A stretch of DNA of 64,000 nucleotides from the NCBI GenBank assembly GCA_017554105.1, contig JAFZIY010000031.1, positions 301,524-365,523 of the forward strand, read 5' to 3'. The notes beneath the pieces were generated by a model. That model did no database searches and was not told the DNA's origin. It saw nothing but the letters and a program-made list of their open reading frames with translations. The stretch's first letter is position 1. Every line of letters begins with the position of its first letter. A program made the translations under genes and the position numbers. This document shows positions 18,600 to 26,139 of the stretch, piece by piece. The DNA comes from Prevotella sp. (GTDB taxonomy: Bacteria > Bacteroidota > Bacteroidia > Bacteroidales > Bacteroidaceae).

Positions 18600-18704
18600 A
18601 CCCCACCCCTACCCCTCCCCTTGAGGGGCGGGGAGTCGTTAGATACATCATTTAAAATAATCAGTTCACGATGTTTCCCCGCCCCTCAAGGGGAGGGGTG
18701 GGGT
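18600..18704. repeat. Long C/G-rich inverted repeat
   Basis: The arm at 18600-18634 pairs with 18676-18704; the left arm has an extra six bases. Both arms belong to the dispersed 'CCCCTCCCCTTGAGGGGCGGGG' type. It may end transcription from the symporter gene. Confidence 0.85.
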
Positions 18705-18828
18705 CCTAAAAGTATATTATTTCCAAAAGAAGAATAGTAAAACGTCGGTTTTGCTTTGTATTTACCAAGATAATAACAACGAAAAGCATAAAATAGACCA
18801 AAAATTTCTTCTTTATGCGAATTATTAA

Positions 18829-19078
18829 TACCTTTGCAAGTACAATGTAGGTACTCACGTGAAGAGTTGAAAAGGGAACCGGGTGAGAATCCCGGACAGT
18901 CCCGCTGCTGTGAGCCGACCTTAATGACGCAAACAACAAGTCACTGGGTTTATTGATGCTGAGCGTTAGGTGTTTTATGCTTGGTATTTCCTGGGAAGAC
19001 GTTTTGCGATTGTCGGTAAGTCAGAATACCTGCCTGCATGGTCTTCATTCAGGCCTTCCCCCGGGGATGGGAGGCATG
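18829..19078 (+). ncRNA. Cobalamin riboswitch 1
   Basis: A TACCTTTG -7 box (18829-18836) is followed by an AdoCbl-type aptamer. It contains the GGGAACCGGGTGAGAATCCCGG arm, the conserved GTCCCGCTGCTGTGAG core and the B12 box AAGTCAGAATACCTGCC at 19018-19034. Downstream, GCCTTCCC can pair with GGGAGGC; there is no T run, so control of translation is more likely than termination. It precedes the TonB-dependent receptor gene. The aptamer boundaries are approximate. Confidence 0.93.
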
Positions 19079-19100
19079 ATAGTTTAAACACATAGGCAAA

Positions 19101-21152
19101 GTGCTTAGATATTGCGTTGCATTGATAATGCTTCTCTCTTTCCAGTTAGCCTACGGACAGAAGAAGGGTAGCCGACTCGACAGCATTCAAAGTGTCGGGG
19201 AGGTGGTGGTGACCTCGCGTCTGACGTTCCGCGAGGTGATACCATCGCACACGATGAAGGGAGAGCAACTGCAACGGCTCAACACTCATAACATCGCCGA
19301 CGCACTGCGCTACTTCGCGGGACTGCAACTGAAGGACTACGGTGGCGTGGGAGGAATAAAGACGGTGAACATACGCTCGATGGGCAGCAACCATCTGGGT
19401 ATCTTCTACGATGGCATTCAATTGGGTAATGCACAGAACGGACAGGTCGATCTGGGACAGTTCTCAATGGATAACGTTGACGAGATAACGCTATATAACG
19501 GACAGAAGAGCGCCATCTTCCAGCCTGCCTCGGAGTTCGGCAATGCCGGTTCGGTATATATCAAGACACGACGCCCGAAGTTCACTGAGGGAAAGAGAAC
19601 CAACCTGAAGTTCAAGACGAAGTATGGCTCCAGCGACCATTTCCGTTTCTCCACCCTGTGGGAGCAGAAAATATCACGCATGCTGACAAGTTCGGTGAAC
19701 GCGGAGTTCCTCAACTCAAGCGGTAAGTATGACTTCCGTTACCGACGAAAGAATGCCGATGGCACAGTGGCATACGACACCACGGCAACACGTCAGAACG
19801 GTGACATCTGGGCACTGCGCGCCGAGGCGAATATCTATGGTATCTTCAGCGAGGGAGGATGGAACATGAAGGCATACACCTACCACTCCAAGCGAGGTAT
19901 ACCTGGCGCCATCGTCAACAACGTATGGCGGCGCGGAGAGCGACAGTCGGACCACAATACCTTCGTTCAGGCATACGTGAACAAAAGCATAGGGCAGAAG
20001 TTCAGCACCCGACTGCTCACGAAATATGCCCACTATGGCACACACTACATCAACCGAGACACCACCACCCTGCGCGTCGATAACACCTACCGACAGCAGG
20101 AGTTCTTCATCTCCACGTCGAATGTCTATGAGATACTGCCGTTCTGGAGCGCCAGCGTGGCATACGACTTCAAATGGAACAAACTGGATGCTGACATGCG
20201 TAACTTCGTGCATCCACACCGATTGAGCCACTACGCATCTGTTGCCACCGCCTTCAACCACCCGTGGTTCAATGCACAGGGTTCACTGATGATGCAGTTC
20301 GTCGATGACACCCGCCACACCACTGCCAGTCAACAGTCGGCAACCATCACCAAACACCAGTCGGCACTCACGCCGGCATTATTCATCAATGCCTATCCTC
20401 TGAGAAACAAGATATTGTCGTTGCGCGCCTTCGCAAAGAAGAGTTTCCGCATGCCAACGTTCAACGACCTTTACTATACCGACCTTGGCAACGCCTCACT
20501 AAAACCCGAGACGGCACTGCAATACGACCTCGGTTTCGTTATTGAGGCCCCCCTCTCATCCCCCCTGGGGGGGAAGAGTGGTTCCCACAGATGTATAGTT
20601 AGGCGAGTTAGGTTGCAAACCGATGTTTACTATAACTCCGTGCACGACAAGATAGTGGCTTATCCGAAGGGCCAGCAGTTCCGATGGACGATGCTGAACC
20701 TCGGCAAGGTACATATCAAAGGTATCGACGTTGAGGGTGAGATTGACCTTGAGCCGTGGAAAGACGTGCGACTCTCGGGGCGCGTGCAATATACCTATCA
20801 GGATGCACGCGACGTCACTGACCCCACAACACCCTACTATAACGACCAGATACCATATATCCCATGGCACAGCGGCTCGGCAATAGTAGGTATAGGTTAC
20901 AAGCAATGGGACTTCAACTACAGTTTCCTGTATGCCGGAGAGCGCTATAATCAGCAAGAGAACATCATCTACAACTACATGCAGCCATGGTACACCAGCG
21001 ACTTGTCGCTGAGTTACCGCTTCGAGCGCTGGGGCTGTAAGTTCAAGGTTCTGCTGGAAGTGAACAACGTCTTCTCGCAAGATTATGACGTAATCCTCAA
21101 CTACCCGATGCCCAAGCGCAACTATGGCATCTCGCTGGATGTAGGGATATAA
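19101..21152 (+). CDS. btuB: TonB-dependent cobamide receptor (BtuB-like)
   Basis: Predicted outer-membrane receptor that imports cobamides with TonB energy. It has 683 residues and a GTG start at 19101 giving signal peptide MLRYCVALIMLLSFQLAYG. Residues about 30-150 are the plug domain (GEVVVTSR, ALRYFAGLQLKDYGG, NIRSMGSNHLGIFYDGIQLG) and the rest a beta-barrel ending in ...YGISLDVGI. The substrate is inferred from the riboswitch directly upstream and the BtuG/BtuF/BtuC-like genes downstream. At residues about 483-502 (20548-20605) an in-frame C/G-rich repeat encodes APLSSPLGGKSGSHR, probably in a surface loop. Confidence 0.93.
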   Translation: MLRYCVALIMLLSFQLAYGQKKGSRLDSIQSVGEVVVTSRLTFREVIPSHTMKGEQLQRLNTHNIADALRYFAGLQLKDYGGVGGIKTVNIRSMGSNHLGIFYDGIQLGNAQNGQVDLGQFSMDNVDEITLYNGQKSAIFQPASEFGNAGSVYIKTRRPKFTEGKRTNLKFKTKYGSSDHFRFSTLWEQKISRMLTSSVNAEFLNSSGKYDFRYRRKNADGTVAYDTTATRQNGDIWALRAEANIYGIFSEGGWNMKAYTYHSKRGIPGAIVNNVWRRGERQSDHNTFVQAYVNKSIGQKFSTRLLTKYAHYGTHYINRDTTTLRVDNTYRQQEFFISTSNVYEILPFWSASVAYDFKWNKLDADMRNFVHPHRLSHYASVATAFNHPWFNAQGSLMMQFVDDTRHTTASQQSATITKHQSALTPALFINAYPLRNKILSLRAFAKKSFRMPTFNDLYYTDLGNASLKPETALQYDLGFVIEAPLSSPLGGKSGSHRCIVRRVRLQTDVYYNSVHDKIVAYPKGQQFRWTMLNLGKVHIKGIDVEGEIDLEPWKDVRLSGRVQYTYQDARDVTDPTTPYYNDQIPYIPWHSGSAIVGIGYKQWDFNYSFLYAGERYNQQENIIYNYMQPWYTSDLSLSYRFERWGCKFKVLLEVNNVFSQDYDVILNYPMPKRNYGISLDVGI

Positions 21153-21214
21153 GGAGCCCTCCTAACCTCCCAGAAGGAGGAGATGATAACACTACGGGAA
21201 CTAAGCCAATAAAC

Positions 21215-21872
21215 GGTCTGAAAGACCAACAGAACATAGCCCAGGGCATCGCCCTGGGTGAAAAGACAAGAAAAAAACGCCCTGAAAGGGCAAAAGCAAT
21301 AACAACATGGCACAATCACTTTGCAAATTATACGTTCATATTGTGTTCCATATTAAGACCACAAGTCCAACTATTAAGACTGAACACTTAGAGCGATTAC
21401 ACGAATACATCGGGCAACTGGTGAATACAACTGGCTGCAAAGTAATTCGTGTGGGCGGTATCAACGACCACGTTCATGTTGTTTGTTTGCTTTCAAAAGA
21501 CGTTACCGTGTCACATCTTATTGAAGAACTGAAAAGGAATAGCAGCCGTTGGATAAAGACATTGGATTCCAGATACGCAAACTTTGCTTGGCAAGGTGGC
21601 TATGCAGCATTTTCCATCAGCCAGTCAGTTGTGGAAAAGACAATAGAATATGTTAGCAAACAAGAAGAACATCATCGACAAATGTCATTCAATGACGAAT
21701 ATATTCATTTTCTGGAACTATACCAAATAAATTATAACGAGAAATATGTATTCACAGACTAAGGGTAAGAGAGAATGCTTATATAATGCTTTTGCCCTTT
21801 CAGGGCGAATGCTATTGCGCACTATTACCCAGGGCGCTGCCCTGGGCTGTGTGCTTGTTGCCCTTTCAGGGC
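21215..21872 (+). mobile_element. RAYT element flanked by inverted triple-hairpin REP modules
   Basis: Left hairpins: 21215-21227, 21240-21258 (CCCAGGGC stem) and 21279-21291 (GCCCTGAAAGGGC). Right hairpins: 21794-21806, 21828-21846 and 21860-21872, in mirrored order with matching spacers. The innermost 20 bp (21279-21298 and 21787-21806) are a perfect inverted repeat. The transposase gene lies between them. This is the layout of a REP-associated tyrosine transposase with its REP sequences. Confidence 0.85.
21307..21762 (+). CDS. REP-associated tyrosine transposase (Y1/IS200-like)
   Basis: This is a 151-residue HUH single-strand nuclease. The metal-binding HUH motif is His55-Val-His57 in NDHVHVVC, and the nucleophile is probably Tyr115 in KTIEYVSKQEEHH. 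The length and the C-terminal 'YxxxQxxHH' pattern fit IS200/IS605-type and RAYT transposases. All motifs are intact. The flanking inverted REP hairpins and the lack of classical IS ends favour RAYT. Its 3' end overlaps, by 17 bp, an upstream extension of the next reading frame. It sits inside the B12 operon without breaking a gene. Confidence 0.9.
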   Translation: MAQSLCKLYVHIVFHIKTTSPTIKTEHLERLHEYIGQLVNTTGCKVIRVGGINDHVHVVCLLSKDVTVSHLIEELKRNSSRWIKTLDSRYANFAWQGGYAAFSISQSVVEKTIEYVSKQEEHHRQMSFNDEYIHFLELYQINYNEKYVFTD

Positions 21873-23812
21873 TTTTACTGCTCTCTTCCTGTCGCACCGA
21901 CGACCCTATAATATATTCCACCACATACGACACGGGGGGTGGCACACAACCGAGTGGTGACATCACCGGGATGTATGTGCTGTGTGAGGGTAACATGGGC
22001 AGCAATAAGTGCACTCTCGACTACCTCGACATGACAACAGCACAGTATCACCGCAACATATACTCCGAGCGAAACCCTGAAACAGTGAAGGAACTAGGTG
22101 ACGTGGGCAATGACATCAAGGTATATGGCTCCCGGTTGTGGATGGTCATCAACTGCTCTAACAAGGTAGAGGTTGCCAATGTCAAGACAGCAAAGCGCAT
22201 AGGACAGGTGAATATCCCCAACTGCCGCTATCTCGCCTTCCACGATGGCTATGCATACGTGAGCAGTTTCGCCGGTCCCGTGATGGGCGGTGACATGCAA
22301 CTGGGCCTTGTATATAAGGTGGACACCCTGTCGCTCGAGATAGTAGGGAGCGTGGAAGTGGGCTACCAACCTGAGGAGATGGCGATACTTGACGGTTATC
22401 TCTATGTGGCTAACAGCGGCGGCTATATGCCACCGACCTACGACAATAGGGTGAGTGTTATCAATCTGCACACTTTCAAGGTAGAGCGCACCATCGATGT
22501 TGGACTCAACCTGCACCGATGCCGTGCCGACCGTTACGGACAGTTGTGGGTTACCTCACGAGGAAACTATGAGGATGTGCCTGCAAAGGTGTATTGCCTG
22601 CAACAGAGCAGCGATGGATATGCGGCAGTAGGTGACGAGATTCCGGCATCCATCAGCGACATGTGCATCGTGGGCGACTCCTTATATTATATAGGTACGG
22701 CGTGGAGCGAGATAGAACAGCGCAACACCGTAAGTTACGGTATCATCAACGTGAGAACGCATCAAGTGGTTGCCGACTATCTTAGCACATCACAGGAAAT
22801 AAGTAAGATACGCATGCCTTACGGCATAATAGTGAACCCATACACCAAGGATTTCTATGTGATGGATGCCAAGAACTACGTGTCGAGCGGCGAACTATTT
22901 CACTTCAAGTCTGACGGCACATTCGACTGGAGTGTTCGCACTGGCGACATCCCTGCCCATGCAGTCTTTGTGGGTAGTGAGATGACGTTCGATGACAACA
23001 CTACCCCGCAGACAGCAAGTCCCTATATCCAAGCCGTTGACGAATATGTTCCGGCTCCGGGACAGTTTGTCAATACCCTGCCGGAGGCTACTGCCGATGA
23101 CTCTCCCGAGACAATGGCTACAAAATGCACGCAGGCACTGGCTGCCAATGCCAAAGGAATGGTGACTCTGGGAGGTTATGGAGGATATATCACCTTCCAT
23201 TTTGACCATCCTGTAGTGAACAGACAGGGACAATACGACCTTGCCATCTATGGCAATGCATATGAGGGCAACAGCGAACCAGGCATCGTAATGGTGTCGC
23301 AGGACGTGAATGGTAACGGCAAGCCCGACGACCCCTGGTATGAACTGTCGGGTAGTGCTGATACGGACAGTGTGGGAAAGGTGACCTACAACTATGAAAT
23401 CACCTACACGCGTCAGGAAATGCAGAATATTCCGTGGACGGATAATCAGGGACAAACGGGATATATTCCTCGCAATGGTTACCATACGCAAGAGTATTTC
23501 CCAATGTGGCTTCCCTCACCGCTCACGCTGGGCGGTACACTTCTCCCACGTAACGGTCACCAGGGCACAGATGGGCTTTGGACTCTCGACTACCTGCGCT
23601 TTGGCTATGTGGACAATATGCCCAACAGTGACGAAGAAGGATGTTGCTTCAAGATTGACTGGGCTGTTGACAGCAAACGCCATCCCGTCAACCTAAGTCA
23701 TATAGACTTTGTGCGCATATATAATGCACAGAACCAAGTCTGCGGTTGGTTAGGCGAGACATCCACCGAAATCACAGGTGCTGTAGATTTAGGAGTGGTT
23801 AGTGATAAATGA
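21809..23812 (+). CDS. BtuG-like propeller lipoprotein with extra C-terminal domain
   Basis: Predicted surface lipoprotein, 667 residues from the ATG at 21809. The lipobox is LSSC with Cys28. The frame could open at 21746, but that part overlaps the transposase gene. Residues about 45-395 show repeated propeller blades of YncE type (CRYLAFHDGYAYVSS, PEEMAILDGYLYVAN). BtuG of Bacteroides is such a propeller and binds B12 tightly outside BtuB. Residues about 407-667 form a second domain starting AVDEYVPAPGQF, shared with the gene at 24970. The position directly after the receptor supports a cobamide role. Signal-peptide residues about 7-21 are encoded by REP hairpins of the RAYT element. Confidence 0.85.
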   Translation: MLLRTITQGAALGCVLVALSGLLLLSSCRTDDPIIYSTTYDTGGGTQPSGDITGMYVLCEGNMGSNKCTLDYLDMTTAQYHRNIYSERNPETVKELGDVGNDIKVYGSRLWMVINCSNKVEVANVKTAKRIGQVNIPNCRYLAFHDGYAYVSSFAGPVMGGDMQLGLVYKVDTLSLEIVGSVEVGYQPEEMAILDGYLYVANSGGYMPPTYDNRVSVINLHTFKVERTIDVGLNLHRCRADRYGQLWVTSRGNYEDVPAKVYCLQQSSDGYAAVGDEIPASISDMCIVGDSLYYIGTAWSEIEQRNTVSYGIINVRTHQVVADYLSTSQEISKIRMPYGIIVNPYTKDFYVMDAKNYVSSGELFHFKSDGTFDWSVRTGDIPAHAVFVGSEMTFDDNTTPQTASPYIQAVDEYVPAPGQFVNTLPEATADDSPETMATKCTQALAANAKGMVTLGGYGGYITFHFDHPVVNRQGQYDLAIYGNAYEGNSEPGIVMVSQDVNGNGKPDDPWYELSGSADTDSVGKVTYNYEITYTRQEMQNIPWTDNQGQTGYIPRNGYHTQEYFPMWLPSPLTLGGTLLPRNGHQGTDGLWTLDYLRFGYVDNMPNSDEEGCCFKIDWAVDSKRHPVNLSHIDFVRIYNAQNQVCGWLGETSTEITGAVDLGVVSDK

Positions 23813-23846
23813 CGATTAATTTATTCATCATAAAATTTTAACAACA

Positions 23847-24602
23847 ATGAAAACAAACAAAATTCTGAATGGTATTATGGCCCTCGCCCTGATTGGCGGG
23901 TCATTTACAGTGATTTCATGTGATGACGACGATGACAACAATGGTGGCTCCAAGGTCGCTGTTGTATCGTTCGAGAACCAGACTCTCAATAGCGATGGCT
24001 ATTGGATTGGAGAAGAGAACAATACCGGCGTTGACGACGGATGGGGTGGCAAGACTTACACCTGCACCTACACGGAGAACGGCCTTACGACAACCTCTCT
24101 CTATTCTGTCTATTATTTCATGGGTATCGGTATCTCTAACCGCACTGCCACTACCTTTGCTGACGATACGGTAACACCTGACCAGTATAACAATGTGACA
24201 GGCAAGGCAAATACCGGTAAGAATTTTGCTGTAGTCTATGGAGATGGGAGCACCATTACCGTTAATAACGCAAACGGTGTGGATATCAAGGGTCTCTACT
24301 TTACCAACTCTGCATACGTGAAGCAGGTGGTGGAAAATGGTAATAAATTTGCCAGAAAGTTTGATTCCGGCGACTATCTGAAGGTTATCATCACCGCTGA
24401 CAATGGCAAGAAGGTGGAGTTCTATCCCGCTGACTATCGTTCAGGCAAAACCATCATAGACAAATGGACATGGCTTGACCTCAGTTCACTGGGTACAGTG
24501 AAGTCGCTGACCTTCACCTTCGACGGAACAGACAAGTCAGGTGACTGGATGAACACACCTACTTACGTTTGCATCGACGATGTGACATACATAGCAAAGT
24601 AA
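23847..24602 (+). CDS. DUF4465 surface lipoprotein
   Basis: This 251-residue lipoprotein has lipobox VISC (Cys25) followed by an acidic DDDDDNN stretch, a layout seen in surface-exposed Bacteroidetes lipoproteins. The rest is one DUF4465 domain (DGWGGKTYTCTYTENG, GLYFTNSAYVKQVV, DKWTWLDLSSLGTVKSLTFTFDG). The same domain occurs near the C-terminus of the giant protein at 26140-32637. It is the third gene after riboswitch 1 and is followed by a terminator, so a part in cobamide capture is likely; direct B12 binding is not shown by the sequence. Confidence 0.88.
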   Translation: MKTNKILNGIMALALIGGSFTVISCDDDDDNNGGSKVAVVSFENQTLNSDGYWIGEENNTGVDDGWGGKTYTCTYTENGLTTTSLYSVYYFMGIGISNRTATTFADDTVTPDQYNNVTGKANTGKNFAVVYGDGSTITVNNANGVDIKGLYFTNSAYVKQVVENGNKFARKFDSGDYLKVIITADNGKKVEFYPADYRSGKTIIDKWTWLDLSSLGTVKSLTFTFDGTDKSGDWMNTPTYVCIDDVTYIAK

Positions 24603-24625
24603 TCGAAAACACTTTTCTACATCTC

Positions 24626-24663
24626 AAGCTTATTCCCCACTTTATGGAGAATAAGCTTTTTTT
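24626..24663 (+). terminator. Terminator after the DUF4465 gene
   Basis: A perfect 10-bp stem AAGCTTATTC/GAATAAGCTT is followed by T7. It ends the first riboswitch-controlled unit. Confidence 0.9.
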
Positions 24664-24736
24664 GTCAATCTTTTGAAAAAAACACCATTGCCAATAAAAT
24701 TTCTTAATTCTTCATTCTTAATTCTTCTTTTTTTTA

Positions 24737-24925
24737 TATCTTTGCTCCCAGAAACGTGATTGGTTCGCCCTAAGGCGATTAAAATGGGAATCAGGTGGAA
24801 ATCCTGGACTGTCCCGCAGCTGTAAGTTGCCCTTCATGGTGCAAACAAATGCGTCACTGAACTTTTTCGGGAAGACGTTTGCATCGGCAACAAGTCAGAA
24901 GACCTGCCTCTCACTATTGTTCTTT
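24737..24925 (+). ncRNA. Cobalamin riboswitch 2
   Basis: The -7 box TATCTTTG (24737-24744) is followed by an aptamer with GGGAATCAGGTGGAAATCCTGG, GTCCCGCAGCTGTAAG and the B12 box AAGTCAGAAGACCTGCC (24891-24907). The leader ends 45 nt before the ATG at 24970. It is a second, independent B12-sensing leader in the same locus, and it drives surface proteins rather than a receptor. Confidence 0.93.
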
Positions 24926-24969
24926 TCCGTCTCGAGGAAGACGTGGAAGATAATTTTAAATGACATGCG

Positions 24970-26067
24970 ATGAAAAACCCAGCTATCGGGGCATTGGTAT
25001 GCCTTTTAGCAGTCGCTGGTGTTATGCCGATTCAGGCTCAGCAGATGACCGACGATGCTGTTCACAGCCAATATTTGTTGGCTGTAGATGAGTATGTACC
25101 TGCCCCAGGACAGTTTATCAACGATTTGCCTGTTTTCGAGACAGGTGATGATGCCGCTTCGATGGCAGCGAAATGCACTGCCGCCATTGCAGGCGACTAC
25201 AGTGATGATGACCACAGCATGATATCGCTTGGTGGTTTCGGAGGATACGTCACCTTCCACTTCGACCATAGCATAGCGAACATCGCTGGAGAACGCGACT
25301 TCTGTATTAGAGGAAATTCCATGCAAAGCCTTATGTTCCCTGAAGTGGAGGGCGGTGCCAGCGAACCAGGCATCGTAATGGTGTCTAAGGACGTTAACCA
25401 CAACAACCTGCCTGACGACCCTTGGTACGAGATATCAGGCAGTGCCGATGTTGACAGCGTGGGAAAGGTGATTTACAACTACGAGATTACATATACCGAG
25501 GCACCCATGCAGGACATACCCTGGACAGACAACAAGGGAGGTAGTGGTGTGGTTGAGCGCAACACGTTCCACGCACAGGAGTATTTCCCACAGTGGCTGA
25601 GTGGTCCACTCACATTCAAAGGCACGCGACTTCCGCAAAACGGATGGTACTTCGTGTCGGGAACCAGAAAGCAATGGGTGCTGATGTTCCTGCGCTATGG
25701 CTATGCCGACAATGTGCCTAACAGCAACGAGGATGGCTGTTCGATAGACATCTCGTGGGCAGTGGATGAGAACCGACAGCCTGTAAGTCTCGATTTCGTT
25801 GACTTCGTGCGCGTCTATACGGGCATGAACCAGACATATCCCCAACTCGGAGAAACCTCGACAGAGGTGGTAGGAGCACACGACCTACACCTCGATGCAT
25901 CGATTAATGCCATTATCGCTTCGGGCATCAATGGCGTTTACGGCAATGGCAAGGCAACGGAGACTGCACGCTACAGCGCCGATGGTACACGTATAGCAAA
26001 GCCTCAGCGCGGACTGAACATCATCAGAATGAGCGACGGCACGGTGCGTAAGGTGTATGTCAAGTAA
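24970..26067 (+). CDS. Secreted protein sharing the BtuG-like C-terminal domain
   Basis: Predicted exported protein of 365 residues with a type I signal peptide (cleavage near IQAQ). Residues about 36-305 align closely with residues 407-667 of the BtuG-like lipoprotein: AVDEYVPAPGQF, FHFDHS, EPGIVMVSKDVN, PDDPWYEISGSAD, LGETSTEVVGA. The last 35 residues are a tail ending GTVRKVYVK, shared with other large surface proteins here and reminiscent of a type IX secretion signal. It lies directly under riboswitch 2, so a cobamide-related role is strongly suggested. The domain function is unknown. Confidence 0.85.
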   Translation: MKNPAIGALVCLLAVAGVMPIQAQQMTDDAVHSQYLLAVDEYVPAPGQFINDLPVFETGDDAASMAAKCTAAIAGDYSDDDHSMISLGGFGGYVTFHFDHSIANIAGERDFCIRGNSMQSLMFPEVEGGASEPGIVMVSKDVNHNNLPDDPWYEISGSADVDSVGKVIYNYEITYTEAPMQDIPWTDNKGGSGVVERNTFHAQEYFPQWLSGPLTFKGTRLPQNGWYFVSGTRKQWVLMFLRYGYADNVPNSNEDGCSIDISWAVDENRQPVSLDFVDFVRVYTGMNQTYPQLGETSTEVVGAHDLHLDASINAIIASGINGVYGNGKATETARYSADGTRIAKPQRGLNIIRMSDGTVRKVYVK

Positions 26068-26139
26068 TCAAGAAAAAGAGAAATCAAGATTTTTTTGAAT
26101 AAGAATATAATCGTATTGTTAATATTAAATTTAAATCGT

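Noticed and set aside
23847-24602. Naming the DUF4465 lipoprotein as BtuH
   Set aside because: Position fits a B12-binding accessory protein, but I cannot confirm from the sequence that BtuH belongs to this family.
24970-26067. Calling the riboswitch-2 protein a duplicate BtuG
   Set aside because: It has only the C-terminal domain of the BtuG-like protein and no propeller.
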